64,000 nt of DNA from Burkholderia lata (GTDB taxonomy: Bacteria > Pseudomonadota > Gammaproteobacteria > Burkholderiales > Burkholderiaceae), in NCBI RefSeq assembly GCF_000012945.1, contig NC_007511.1, positions 2,604,001 through 2,668,000 on the forward strand, written 5' to 3'. Within the stretch, counting starts at the first letter, position 1. The number at the start of each line of letters is the position of its first letter. The position numbers and the translations under genes are program-made. Shown here one piece after another: positions 33,174 through 42,354 of this stretch. A model generated the notes under the pieces. The model had not been told where the DNA came from and made no database searches. It was given only the letters and a program-made list of their open reading frames with translations.

Positions 33174-34307
33174 TCACCGCTCCGCTTGCGCCGGCAGCCG
33201 AAGCGCGACCATGAAGCCGCGCGCCGTATTGCGCATCAGGATCTGGCCGCGATGCCGCGCCGCCGTCGCGCGGACGAACGCGAGCCCGAGGCCGAAGCCG
33301 CCGCGCGCCGCGCCATGCGCGGATTCGAGTTGCACGAACGTCTCGGTCGCGGCCGTGCGCTGCTCCGGCGCGATCCCGGCGCCGGTATCCTCGACACCGA
33401 TCAGCCATGCACCGTCCTCGCTGCTCAGCGTACAGTGCACGTCCGTGCCGGCCGGGCCGTACTTCAACCCGTTGTCGATCAGGTTCGCGACCGCGCGCGT
33501 CAGCATCATGCGGTCGCCCATCGTCACGCATTCGGTATCGGGCACGTGCGCGGCGACCCGGCTGCCGAGCCCGGCCGCCTTCTCCCACAACTGGTCGACG
33601 GCGTCGAGCACGATCTCGTTGAGACTCACGACCTCGTGCGCGCGGCGCTCGGACTGCGCGCGGGTCAGATGGATGAAGCCGTCGGCCAGCGCGAGCGCGC
33701 GCCGCGCATGGCCGGCAATGCGCTCCATGATCGCCGGCATCTCGCCGTGCTCGGTCCGGTAGACGTCGAGCAGCGCGAGAATCGAGGTCTGCGGCGAACG
33801 CATGTCGTGCGACAGGAAATCGAGTGCCTCGTCGCGCTGCCGGGACATCAGGTAGGAATTCGAGTGATAGCGGATGCGGGCGGCCAGCTCCATCGCGTCG
33901 GGGAGCTTCACCAGATAGTCATTCGCGCCGGCGATGAACGCCTCGCGCTTGACGATCGGCTCCTCCTTCGCGGACAGCACGATGATCGGCACGCGAGCGG
34001 TGCCGGCGTCCGCACGCCACGCGCGGACCAGATCGAGGCCGTCGATCTCCGGCATCACGAGATCCTGCAGGATGACAGTCGGCTTCACGTCGCGCGCCAC
34101 CGCCATCGCCCGGTGCGCATCGGTGCACACATGCAGGTCGATGTCATGTTCGCTGCGCAGCGCGCGGCGGATCACCTCACCGACGAACGGTTGATCGTCG
34201 ACGAGAAGGACCGATAACCCCGATTCAAGACAATCCGAGGCATTATCACCGCTCGATTCTTTCATAAATACAGTTTCAAACGCCGATTCTCCAATCGATT
34301 CTTTCAT
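33174..34307 (-). CDS. wspHRR: WspHRR: response regulator/histidine kinase hybrid
   Basis: 377 residues, no membrane segment. An N-terminal receiver domain (33-150: VDDQ, D82 in LQDLVMP, K114 in LSAKE) precedes a histidine kinase: DFLSHDMRSP (H167), NLIDNGLKYG (N-box, about 275-284), DTGAGIAP (G1) and GGFGLGLAFV (G2). It occupies the place where a WspR diguanylate cyclase would be expected. The start is uncertain: the 14 bases TATGAAAGAATCGA occur twice, 42 bases apart, giving MKES at residues 1 and 15, and neither has a ribosome site. The kinase probably passes a phosphoryl group to a partner outside this window. Confidence 0.9.
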   Translation of the reverse strand: MKESIGESAFETVFMKESSGDNASDCLESGLSVLLVDDQPFVGEVIRRALRSEHDIDLHVCTDAHRAMAVARDVKPTVILQDLVMPEIDGLDLVRAWRADAGTARVPIIVLSAKEEPIVKREAFIAGANDYLVKLPDAMELAARIRYHSNSYLMSRQRDEALDFLSHDMRSPQTSILALLDVYRTEHGEMPAIMERIAGHARRALALADGFIHLTRAQSERRAHEVVSLNEIVLDAVDQLWEKAAGLGSRVAAHVPDTECVTMGDRMMLTRAVANLIDNGLKYGPAGTDVHCTLSSEDGAWLIGVEDTGAGIAPEQRTAATETFVQLESAHGAARGGFGLGLAFVRATAARHRGQILMRNTARGFMVALRLPAQAER

Positions 34308-34790
34308 AGGAGTTGTTTATCAGACTTGGACGCTATCTTATTTTGGCGGTTGAAAAACCCGCCTGATTCCGCCGATATGGCCTGTCGGCGCTGCCTTGCA
34401 GGGCTCCGGACGCCGATTTCTCCCCGTTGGCGGCCGCATTACCTCCGCATCCTTTCTCTCAATAAACATAACCGGCTGATTCTAAATGAAATTAGAACAC
34501 AGCATCTATCTCCTTCCGGTTTAGTTTTGCCAAATATGCAGAATGAGACGGAAACAGTTAAATCAGATCATTTCCGGATTCGAAAGACGATAACGTTTGC
34601 GACACCGGCGCGATAAGGTTTGCATGCGCTGCAAGGCTGGCTGCCTGCCGCATTCAAGGGCCGGATTAAAATCCGCGCAATCGGCGGGTGCGGGAAAGAA
34701 AAAAAGCGCGCCGGGCAGCGATCGGCCCGGGCGCGCTTCGGGCCGGCTGGCACCGGCTGCTCGATGGCGGAATGACGAAGGCGTGCGGCC
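34308..34790. other. AT-richer gap upstream of wspHRR
   Basis: 483 bases without a credible gene, with an AT-rich middle (34440-34620) unlike the flanks. It should carry the wspHRR promoter and, at its right side, the terminator of the sodium/proton antiporter (34694-34737). I recognise no specific operator. Confidence 0.5.
34694..34737 (-). terminator. Intrinsic terminator of the CPA1 antiporter gene
   Basis: On the minus strand AGCGCGCCCGGGC and GCCCGGCGCGCT form a long GC stem with one bulge, followed by TTTTTTTC (34706-34699) and further T. It lies 54 bases after the stop codon at 34791. Confidence 0.8.
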
Positions 34791-36374
34791 TTACCCGCGC
34801 GCGTGCTGCGCGGACACTTCCTGCAGGTCGAGGTCGCGTTCGAGCGCGTGCAGCATCTCGTCGTGGATGTGGCCCGAACGGTGCAGGCGCAACAGTTCGG
34901 TACGCCCCGCCTTGATCGCGGCCAGCACGACGTCGTAGTGTGCGGCACGCACTTCTGCCGGATACGTGGGCTCGTTCTTCGCCCGCTCGGTCAATTCCGC
35001 GCGATACGTGTACTGCTCGAGCAGGCGCGGATGGATCACGACCCCGTTCTCGTCGCGCACGAGCGGCTGGATCGCCGCGAGCTGCGCCGCCTCGATGTAC
35101 GCCCACGTCTGCGGCTCGGTCAGGTGGTGCGCCGCGCGTTCTTCGCGCTGCGGCAGGCGCAGCAGCCGGATCAGCGGCCCGATCGTCGTGCCCTGCAGCA
35201 GCACGGTGACGAGGATCACCGCGAACGACGCGACCAGGATCACGTCGCGGCCGGGCATTGCCTCGGGCAGCGACAACGCGATCGCCAGCGTGACGACGCC
35301 GCGCATCCCGGCCCAGCTCATGATCGTCGCGGCTTTCCAGTCGGGCGCTTCGCCGCGCCGCGCGATCCCGCGCACCGGCCACTTCAGCGCCTCGACCGCG
35401 TAGATCCACACGAAGCGCGACACGATCACCGCCGCCAGCACCGCGAACATCGGCGACACCATCGTGGCGAGCACCTGCTCGAAGCCGCCGAGCCGGTGGA
35501 TCGCGCCGCGCAGCGACAGCCCGATCAGCACGAACACCATCGCTTCGAGCAGGAACACGATGACCTGCCAGAATGCGGTGCCGCGCGTGCGCACGGCTGC
35601 CGAGAACACCTCGTGCTGGTGCCAGCCGACGATCATGCCGGCCGTGACGGTGGCGATCACGCCGGACACTTCAACCATTTCCCCGGCGATATACGCGATC
35701 CAGCCGGCGATCACCGCAACGGTGATCACGAGATAGTCGTCGTCGAGCAGCTTCAGGAACCACACGACGAGCTTGCCGACCACGATGCCGACCACCACGC
35801 CGCCGAGCCCGAGTTCCGCGAAACCCACGACAGCGTGGCCGAGGCTGAATGTGCCCGACAGCGCCGCGACAACCGCAAAGCGGAACAGCACGAGGCCGGC
35901 CGCGTCGTTCAGCAGGCTCTCGCCTTCAAGCAGCACCATCAGCCGGCGCGGCAGCGCGACGCGCTCGAGCACGGCCTTCGCCGCAACGGCGTCAGGCGGC
36001 GACACGATCGCGCCGAGTGCAAAGCATGCGGCCCACGGCAGCGACGGCGCCACCCAGTGCACGGCGAAGCCGACCGCGAATGTCGTGAACACGACCGCAC
36101 CGATCGCCAGCAGCAGGATGCCGCCGACGTTGCGCTTGAACTCCTCCCACACCGAGAAGTACGCGCCATCCATCAGCAACGGCGGCAGGAACACCAGCAG
36201 CACCAGTTCGGGATCGAGATTGATCGGCGGCAGGCCGGGGATGAACGCGATGCCGATGCCGCCGATCAGCAGCGCGGCGGCGGGCGGCAACCGCAGCCGC
36301 TTGGCGATGCATTCGAGCGCGACGATCGCAAGGAATGACAACAAAACCAGCTTGAATGCCGAGACGGGAGACAT
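34791..36374 (-). CDS. CPA1-family Na+/H+ antiporter
   Basis: 527 residues: about 12 membrane helices (1-400) and a hydrophilic C-terminal tail (about 400-527). The core motif is intact: SPPDAVAAKAVLE in helix 4 and LEGESLLNDAAGLVLFRFA in the next helix, which contain the exchange Asp and the Glu/Asn pair of NhaP/NHE-type transporters. It moves sodium (or potassium) out against protons at the inner membrane. ATG 36374 follows GAGG. It is a single-gene unit with its own terminator. Confidence 0.92.
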   Translation of the reverse strand: MSPVSAFKLVLLSFLAIVALECIAKRLRLPPAAALLIGGIGIAFIPGLPPINLDPELVLLVFLPPLLMDGAYFSVWEEFKRNVGGILLLAIGAVVFTTFAVGFAVHWVAPSLPWAACFALGAIVSPPDAVAAKAVLERVALPRRLMVLLEGESLLNDAAGLVLFRFAVVAALSGTFSLGHAVVGFAELGLGGVVVGIVVGKLVVWFLKLLDDDYLVITVAVIAGWIAYIAGEMVEVSGVIATVTAGMIVGWHQHEVFSAAVRTRGTAFWQVIVFLLEAMVFVLIGLSLRGAIHRLGGFEQVLATMVSPMFAVLAAVIVSRFVWIYAVEALKWPVRGIARRGEAPDWKAATIMSWAGMRGVVTLAIALSLPEAMPGRDVILVASFAVILVTVLLQGTTIGPLIRLLRLPQREERAAHHLTEPQTWAYIEAAQLAAIQPLVRDENGVVIHPRLLEQYTYRAELTERAKNEPTYPAEVRAAHYDVVLAAIKAGRTELLRLHRSGHIHDEMLHALERDLDLQEVSAQHARG

Positions 36375-36616
36375 GAATCGACCTCGTGAAGAATGAATTC
36401 GCGCTTTCCGGTGTCGTACCCCGGTCGGCAGTTTGGCGCGATTACATCACGAGGCGCGACCCGCAGTCGAGCGCGTTCGGGCAGCGCGCTACGGGCACAT
36501 GGCAAGCCCGGTGCCGGCCCGGTGCGTGCGGCGCCATGAAAAACGGCACGCGGGCCGGCCCGATCGCCCGCCCGAGTGCCGTCGCGGCACCGCGCTGCCT
36601 GCGCGTTACCGGCGTG

Positions 36617-38050
36617 TTACCGGCGCCGCACGACCATCAGCCGCAGCTCTGTCATGTCCTCGATCGCGTAACGGATCCCTTCGCGGCCAAGGCCCGAATC
36701 CTTCACGCCGCCGTACGGCATGTTGTCGACGCGGAACGACGGCACGTCGTTGATCACGACGCCGCCGACCTCCAGCTCGTCCCACGCACGCTGCGCATGC
36801 GTGAGTGAATCGGTAAACACGCCGGCCTGCAGCCCGAAGTCGCTATCGTTCACGCGCGCGAGCGCATCGTCGAAGCGGTCGAACTTCTCGAGGATCGCGA
36901 CGGGGCCGAACGCCTCCTTCCGGTACAGGTCCTGCTCGTGCCCGACGTTTTCCAGCAGCGTCGCCTCGAACATCGCGCCATCGACCTTGCCGCCCGCGAC
37001 GATCTTCGCGCCTGCCGCGACGGCCGCGTCCATCCAGCCCGACAGCCGGCGCGATTCGGATTCGGAGATCATCGGGCCGACGAACGTCGACGGATCCTTC
37101 GGATCGCCCATCTTCAGCGAACGCGTCTTCGCGATCAGCTTCTCGCGCAGCGCGTCGTACAGATCGGCATGCACGAGGATCCGCTGCACGCCGATGCAGC
37201 TCTGGCCCGACTGGTAGTACGCGCCGAACGCAAGACGCTCGACCACGTAGTCGAGCCGGTCGCGCTGGTCCGCATCGACGATCGCGGCCGCGTTGCCGCC
37301 GAGTTCCAGCACGACTTTCTTCTTGCCGGCCTTCTCCTTCAGCGCCCAGCCGACGGCGGGCGAACCCGTGAACGACAGCAGCTTGAAACGCTCATCGGTC
37401 GTGAACAGGTCGGCGCCGTCGCGATGCGCGGGCAGCACCGAGAACGCGCCCTTCGGCAAGTCGGTTTCCGCGAGCACCTCGCCGATGATCAGCGCGCCGA
37501 TCGGCGTGCGGCTCGCGGGCTTCAGCACGAACGGACAGCCGGCCGCAAGCGCCGGTGCGACCTTGTGTGCGGCGAGATTCAGCGGGAAGTTGAACGGCGA
37601 GATGAACGAGCACGGGCCGACCGGCACGCGCTTCGTGTAGCCCGTATAGCCCTGCGCACGCGCGGAGATCTCGAGGTTGATGATTTCGCCGTCGATGCGC
37701 ACCGATTCTTCGGACGCCACGCGAAACGTGTCGATCAGCCGCGTGACTTCGCCCTTCGAATCGTTGATCGGCTTGCCGGCCTCGATGCACAGCGCCTCGG
37801 CCAGCTCGTCGAAGCGCTCGCGAAAGCGCGCGACGCAATGGTCGAGCACGGCCTGCCGCTTGAAGGCCGGCAGCTCGCGCATCGGCTTCGCGGCATCCAC
37901 CGCCGCGCCGATCGCCGCGTCGATGGCCTTCGCATCGGCCAGCGCGACACGCGTTGCGACCTTGCCGCTGAACTTGTCCGTCACTTCCAGATCGGTGTTC
38001 GCGTAGACGGCTTCGTTGGCGAGGTAGTACGGATAGGTTTCCTTCAGCAT
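36617..38050 (-). CDS. NAD(P)-dependent aldehyde dehydrogenase
   Basis: 477 residues, full-length ALDH. The catalytic Cys is in YYQSGQSCIGVQR and the general base Glu in VVLELGGNAA; FNFPLNL and SFTGSPAVG form the cofactor site. It looks closest to the group that oxidises lactaldehyde, phosphonoacetaldehyde or sulphoacetaldehyde-like small aldehydes. ATG 38050 follows GGAAGGAG. It lies 29 bases downstream of an acetolactate-synthase-like ThDP enzyme on the same strand; the two are presumably one pathway. Confidence 0.9.
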   Translation of the reverse strand: MLKETYPYYLANEAVYANTDLEVTDKFSGKVATRVALADAKAIDAAIGAAVDAAKPMRELPAFKRQAVLDHCVARFRERFDELAEALCIEAGKPINDSKGEVTRLIDTFRVASEESVRIDGEIINLEISARAQGYTGYTKRVPVGPCSFISPFNFPLNLAAHKVAPALAAGCPFVLKPASRTPIGALIIGEVLAETDLPKGAFSVLPAHRDGADLFTTDERFKLLSFTGSPAVGWALKEKAGKKKVVLELGGNAAAIVDADQRDRLDYVVERLAFGAYYQSGQSCIGVQRILVHADLYDALREKLIAKTRSLKMGDPKDPSTFVGPMISESESRRLSGWMDAAVAAGAKIVAGGKVDGAMFEATLLENVGHEQDLYRKEAFGPVAILEKFDRFDDALARVNDSDFGLQAGVFTDSLTHAQRAWDELEVGGVVINDVPSFRVDNMPYGGVKDSGLGREGIRYAIEDMTELRLMVVRRR

Positions 38051-38079
38051 GGAACGACTCCTTCCTGTGAACGGGACAT

Positions 38080-39720
38080 TCAGAGTTGCGCCGACAGGCG
38101 CTTGATCTCGCGGTTCAGCACGCGCTCGTTGTCCGAGTAGTCGATCGGCACGTCGATCACGTGCACGCCCGGCGACGAGAAACACTCGCGCAGCAGCGGC
38201 TCGAGATCGTCGGCCGTTTCCACGCGATGCCCGTGTGCACCGTAGCTTTGCGCATACGCGACGAAATCGGGGTTCTGCAGCGTCATCGCGAAATCGGGGA
38301 AGTTCATGTTCTCCTGCTTCCAGCGGATCATCCCGAACGCGTCGTCGCGCACGATCATCACGACGAGGTCGAGCTTCAGCCGCACGGCCGTTTCGAGCTC
38401 CTGCGAATTCATCATGAAGCCGCCGTCGCCGCACACGGCGATCACCTTGCGCTGCGGATGCACGATCTTCGTCGCGATCGCCGACGGCAGGCCCGCGCCC
38501 ATCGACGCAAGCGCGTTGTCGAGCAGCAGCGAATTCGGCTCGTGTGCGCGCCAGTAGCGCGCGAACCAGATCTTGTACATCCCGTTGTCGAGACAGACGA
38601 TGCCGTCGACCGGCATCGCGTTGTACAGATCGTTGACGATCCGCACCGGGTACATCGGGAAGCGCGGGTCGTGCTGGCCCTTCTCCAGATGGGCGTCGAA
38701 ATGCTCCTTGATCATCGCGAAGCGTGCGAAATCCCAGTGCGGCTGCGGCGCGAGCGCCTCCTTCATCTGCCACACCGCGTTCGCGATGTCGCCGACCACC
38801 TCGATCTGCGGGAAGTAGACGGGGTCGACCTGCGCACCGAGGAAGTTCACGTGGATCACGGTCTTGTCGTCGGTACGCATGAAGAACGGCGGCTTCTCGA
38901 TCACGTCGTGGCCGACGTTGATGATGCAGTCCGCATGCTCGATCGCGCGGTGCACGAAATCGCCGTCGGACAGCGTCGCGTTGCCGAGCCACAGCGGGTG
39001 CGTCTCGTCGATCACGCCCTTGCCCATCTGCGTCGTGAAGAACGGGATGCCCGTCTTGTCGACGAATTCGAGCAGCATCTTGCAGCTGGTCTTGCGGTTG
39101 CCGCCCGCGCCGATCATCAGCAGCGGATGGCGCGCGGCCTGGATCGCGTCGACCGCATGCGCGACCGCCTTCTCCTCGGCCACCGGCCGCCGGCTGTAGC
39201 TGCGCGGGATCGGCTTGCCGTCGCCCTCCTCGTGCGCGATGTCTTCCGGCAGTTCGAGGTGGGCGGCGCCCGGGCGCTCTTCCTCCGCGCGACGGAACGC
39301 CTCGCGTATGGCCGACGGGATGTTGCCGATCGACACGATCTGCCGCGTGAACTTCGTGAGCGGCTGCATCATGTCGACCACGTCGACGATCTGGAAGTGG
39401 CCCTGCTTGCTGGATTTGATCGGCTTCTGCCCGGTGATCATCAGCATCGGCATGCCGCCGAGCTGTGCATACGCGGCGGCCGTCACGAAGTTCGTCGCGC
39501 CGGGCCCGAGCGTGGCGATACACACGCCGGTGCGGCCCGTCAGGCGGCCGTAGGTGGCGGCCATGAACCCGGCCGCCTGCTCGTGCCGGGTCAGCACGAG
39601 CTTGATCTTGGATCGCCGCAGCGATTCGAGCAGATCGAGGTTTTCTTCGCCGGGAATGCCGAACACATACTCGACGCCTTCGGCTTCCAGCGCCTTCACG
39701 AACAGATCCGATGCTTTCAT
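38080..39720 (-). CDS. Acetolactate-synthase-like thiamine diphosphate enzyme
   Basis: 546 residues with the three ThDP-enzyme domains. The activating Glu is in RHEQAAGFMAATYGR (near 48), GDGGFMMNSQEL is the ThDP-Mg motif and NPDFVAYAQSYGA follows. It resembles acetolactate synthase large subunits, but the typical FAD-site motif is absent and no small regulatory subunit gene is nearby, so a catabolic acetolactate synthase or another 2-oxoacid decarboxylase-ligase is possible. Encoded 29 bases before an aldehyde dehydrogenase, so its product may be an aldehyde. Confidence 0.8.
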   Translation of the reverse strand: MKASDLFVKALEAEGVEYVFGIPGEENLDLLESLRRSKIKLVLTRHEQAAGFMAATYGRLTGRTGVCIATLGPGATNFVTAAAYAQLGGMPMLMITGQKPIKSSKQGHFQIVDVVDMMQPLTKFTRQIVSIGNIPSAIREAFRRAEEERPGAAHLELPEDIAHEEGDGKPIPRSYSRRPVAEEKAVAHAVDAIQAARHPLLMIGAGGNRKTSCKMLLEFVDKTGIPFFTTQMGKGVIDETHPLWLGNATLSDGDFVHRAIEHADCIINVGHDVIEKPPFFMRTDDKTVIHVNFLGAQVDPVYFPQIEVVGDIANAVWQMKEALAPQPHWDFARFAMIKEHFDAHLEKGQHDPRFPMYPVRIVNDLYNAMPVDGIVCLDNGMYKIWFARYWRAHEPNSLLLDNALASMGAGLPSAIATKIVHPQRKVIAVCGDGGFMMNSQELETAVRLKLDLVVMIVRDDAFGMIRWKQENMNFPDFAMTLQNPDFVAYAQSYGAHGHRVETADDLEPLLRECFSSPGVHVIDVPIDYSDNERVLNREIKRLSAQL

Positions 39721-40050
39721 GGGGACTCTCGGTTGATGCCGCCTGCCCGGCCTACGGACACGCAGCGTTCAGAACGCGCGCCGGCCTACGGCACGCGGAC
39801 GCTTTACCTACTGGACACAAACCACGGCACTGCCCGCCGCGCAACGCGCGCTGCACGGCGGCGCCTCCGGAAGCCGGAGGACAAACGGACCCGCCCGCGC
39901 GCGGCAAGCACGCACGGGCGGCAAAGACGTTTTTGATTGTAGACGGATTCGGAAGATCCCGACTTCGGCCGAACGGCCAATCGGCACGCAAACGAAGCGC
40001 GCGGCCCTACTGTAGCGGCAACGAAACTCGACACATCAGACATGTGAACC
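39721..40050. other. Divergent gap before the toxin/antitoxin pair
   Basis: 330 bases, no gene seen. It holds CCTCCGG/CCGGAGG (39864-39880) as a perfect hairpin, a direct repeat of CCGGCCTACGG (about 39749 and 39782), and at the right end a palindrome AACCATGGTT (40047-40056) over the toxin start codon. It should carry promoters for both the ThDP-enzyme operon and the toxin operon. Confidence 0.4.
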
Positions 40051-40389
40051 ATGGTTGACACACTGCAATCCATGCCCTACAGTGCGCCTACGTTCAGCAT
40101 CCGGACCACCGACGTCTTCGACGCCTGGTTTTCCCGCCTGCCGGATCGCGTCGCGAAGCGCCGCATCCAGGCGCGCATCGACCGCCTCTCGATGGGCAAT
40201 CCGGGCGACTGGAAGTCCGCCGGCTCGCCGGTCGTCGAGATGCGGATCGACCACGGCCCCGGATATCGCGTCTACTACGTGAGGCGCGGAACGATCTGGG
40301 TCATCCTGCTCTGCGGCGGCGATAAATCGACACAGCAGGCCGACATCCGCGCCGCGCACGCGATGCTCGCGCATCTCGACATGGAGTAA
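40051..40389 (+). CDS. RelE/ParE-type (HigB-like) toxin
   Basis: 112 residues, compact and basic. The stretch FSIRTTDVFDAWFSRLPDRVAKRRIQARIDRLSMGNPGDWK followed by VVEMRIDHGPGYRVYY and ILLCGGDKSTQQADIRAA marks the addiction-module killer family, which cleaves translated mRNA. Start ATG 40051 or 40072 (MPYSAPT); neither has a ribosome site. The antitoxin gene begins three bases after its stop, so the pair is one operon with the toxin first, as in higBA. Confidence 0.85.
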   Translation: MVDTLQSMPYSAPTFSIRTTDVFDAWFSRLPDRVAKRRIQARIDRLSMGNPGDWKSAGSPVVEMRIDHGPGYRVYYVRRGTIWVILLCGGDKSTQQADIRAAHAMLAHLDME

Positions 40390-40392
40390 CCG

Positions 40393-40692
40393 ATGGACAA
40401 GATCAGCACCCGGCCGTGGGATTCGGCCGATCACCTGAAAACCGAAGACGACATGGCCGACTACTTCGAAGCGTGCCTGCAGGAAGGCGGCGACGATCCG
40501 GCCTTCATCGCGCACGCGCTCGGCGTGATCGCGCGTGCACACGGCATGTCGCAGGTCGCGCGCGATGCGGGCCTGTCGCGCGAAGGGCTGTACAAGGCGC
40601 TGTCGCACGACGGCAACCCGAGCTTCGGCACGATCCTGAAGGTCATCAAGGCGCTCGGCCTGCAACTGCACGGCTCGAAAGCGCACGCATGA
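40393..40692 (+). CDS. HTH-type antitoxin of the RelE-family pair
   Basis: 99 residues with a Cro/C1-like HTH (about 47-90: GMSQVARDAGLSREGLYKALSHDGNPSFGTILKVIKALGL), the putative addiction-module antidote family. It neutralises the preceding toxin and should repress the shared promoter. The first 45 residues are acidic and probably contact the toxin. Three bases separate it from the toxin gene. Confidence 0.87.
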   Translation: MDKISTRPWDSADHLKTEDDMADYFEACLQEGGDDPAFIAHALGVIARAHGMSQVARDAGLSREGLYKALSHDGNPSFGTILKVIKALGLQLHGSKAHA

Positions 40693-40740
40693 TGGGCGGG
40701 CGCGGCCCGTCGCGGCCACCGCGCGATGCCGATGGCCGCG

Positions 40741-42027
40741 TCAGTGCAGCCAGCCGGCCGCCCAGCGCGGCACCAGCGACACCAGGTACAACCCGAGCCC
40801 GATCAGCCCGCCGACCAGCGTGCCGTTGATGCGGATGTATTGCAGATCCTTGCCGATGTTCAGCTCGATCTGCCGCGACATCTCGCCCGCATCCCAGTTA
40901 CGCACCGTGTCGCGGATATGGCGCATCAGGAAATCCGCGAAATCCGGCGCCATCTCGTGCACGGCCTTCTCGACGTGCTCGTTCAGCGACGCGCGCAATG
41001 CCGGGCTCTCCGAGAGCCGCGCACCGAGCCAGCCGCCGAGCATCGCGGCCTGCCGGTGCAGCGTCGAATCGGGGCGCGCGAGATCGGCCTTCAGCCACGC
41101 GCGCAACTGATCCCACAGGTCGCGCGCATACTCGTTGAACGCGGCGCCGTCGCGGATATAGCGCTTGATCTCCTCGCCCTTCTCGATGAAGGCGGGATCG
41201 TGCTTCAACCGCTCGGTCAAGCGCACGACCGTCCGGTCGAAGCGCTGCCGCAGTTCGTGCTCGGGATCGGCCGCCACGCCTTCCAGCACGCGGCTCACCG
41301 CGCTCGCGAGCATCCGCGCGCCGTTCTCGCCGAACCACTGCGTCGGCATGATCTTCTCGACCTTCGGGTACTGCGTCTTCAGCCATTCGACGATGAAGCC
41401 CGCGATCACCTCGCGGTTCTCCTCCTTGTCGAGCACGTCGACCACCTGTTCGATCGCATCGTCGAGCAGCGCCTGGTGACGGCCGTCCTTCGTCAGCGTG
41501 TCGAGGATCGCACCGGCCGATTGCGACAGGTCGACCCGGTCGATCACCGCGCGAAACGCGTCGTGCACGAACGACTGGATCCGCGCGTCGTCGGTCATGT
41601 CGAGCGCGAAACTCATCAGCTTCGTCACATAGCCGCCGAGGGCCTCGGTGTTCGCCGGCTCGCCGAGCCACGCACCGAGCTTCTGCGCGGGATCGTGCTG
41701 GCGGATCTGCGCGGCGAGCGCGTCCGGGCCGAGGAATTTCTCGCGCACGAACACCGCTAGGTTGTCGGCGATCTTGTCCTTGTTCTTCGGAATGATCTCG
41801 GTATGGCGCGACACGAACGGGATCGGGACGCGGCGAAACAGCGCGACGACCGCGAACCAGTCGGCGAGCGCGCCAACCATCGCGGCTTCGGCCACGGCCT
41901 TGACGCCATCGACCCACGGGCCGCGCGGCAACAGGATCGTCGTGACGAATACCGCGACGGCGGCCAGCAGCAGCCACAGTGCGCGGCGCTTGCTGCGTTT
42001 CAGTTCGAGGGCTTTGTCTGGCGTCAT
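40741..42027 (-). CDS. DUF445 family membrane-anchored protein
   Basis: 428 residues with membrane segments at both ends: about 18-36 (LWLLLAAVAVFVTTILLP) and about 405-423. The middle is helical and charged, with the DUF445 starting block GALADWFAVVALFRRVPIPFVSRHTEIIPKNKDKIADNL. E. coli YjiN belongs to this family; no function is established. ATG 42027 was chosen since the family starts near the first membrane segment; the frame is open to 42174. Single-gene unit, convergent with the antitoxin gene. Confidence 0.88.
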   Translation of the reverse strand: MTPDKALELKRSKRRALWLLLAAVAVFVTTILLPRGPWVDGVKAVAEAAMVGALADWFAVVALFRRVPIPFVSRHTEIIPKNKDKIADNLAVFVREKFLGPDALAAQIRQHDPAQKLGAWLGEPANTEALGGYVTKLMSFALDMTDDARIQSFVHDAFRAVIDRVDLSQSAGAILDTLTKDGRHQALLDDAIEQVVDVLDKEENREVIAGFIVEWLKTQYPKVEKIMPTQWFGENGARMLASAVSRVLEGVAADPEHELRQRFDRTVVRLTERLKHDPAFIEKGEEIKRYIRDGAAFNEYARDLWDQLRAWLKADLARPDSTLHRQAAMLGGWLGARLSESPALRASLNEHVEKAVHEMAPDFADFLMRHIRDTVRNWDAGEMSRQIELNIGKDLQYIRINGTLVGGLIGLGLYLVSLVPRWAAGWLH

Positions 42028-42354
42028 GGGCAACCGGTCGGGCGAACGATGCCGCCAATATGCACCGAGTCGGCGGCCGCCGACAAATGACCGGCCCTTT
42101 TTAATGGCCTGATCGCAGCAGCCGCCAGCCAGGCGGTCGAGCCATTCCCCCCCGTTTTTCAGGCGACGCCCCACCCGCCTCCGGCTGGCTTCCTCCCTTC
42201 ACAACGACCGCCGGGACACGCCCAGTCGCCCGCTCAGCCTTGCCAGCCGGACTGTCTCTCAATCTCGCGTTTACCCGGATAGCACGACGTCGTCGCGTCC
42301 GCTCAGACTGTATTCACATTTCGAGACACTGTCTCTCATATAGAGACGAACATC
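42028..42354. other. Divergent gap before the IclR regulator
   Basis: 327 bases, no gene. It contains the word CTGTCTCTCA twice (42252 and 42329), the second as part of a double palindrome just before the iclR start (see 42323-42347). Otherwise nothing recognised. Confidence 0.5.
42323..42347 (+). promoter_or_regulatory. Overlapping palindromes before the IclR gene
   Basis: GAGACA-C-TGTCTC (42323-42335) is a perfect 13-base palindrome; GTCTCT-CATAT-AGAGAC (42331-42347) overlaps it and is perfect too. They end eight bases before the ATG of the IclR-type gene, the right place for autorepression. A third CTGTCTCTCA lies 77 bases upstream. A repressor footprint here would explain control of the whole cluster, if the downstream genes share this promoter. 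Confidence 0.6.

Noticed and set aside
25380..34307. A WspR-type diguanylate cyclase
   Set aside because: No GGDEF or EAL motif found in any gene of the window.
38086..39936. 616-codon plus frame opposite the ThDP enzyme
   Set aside because: Shadow frame rich in His/Arg/Asp; the minus-strand enzyme has full motifs.
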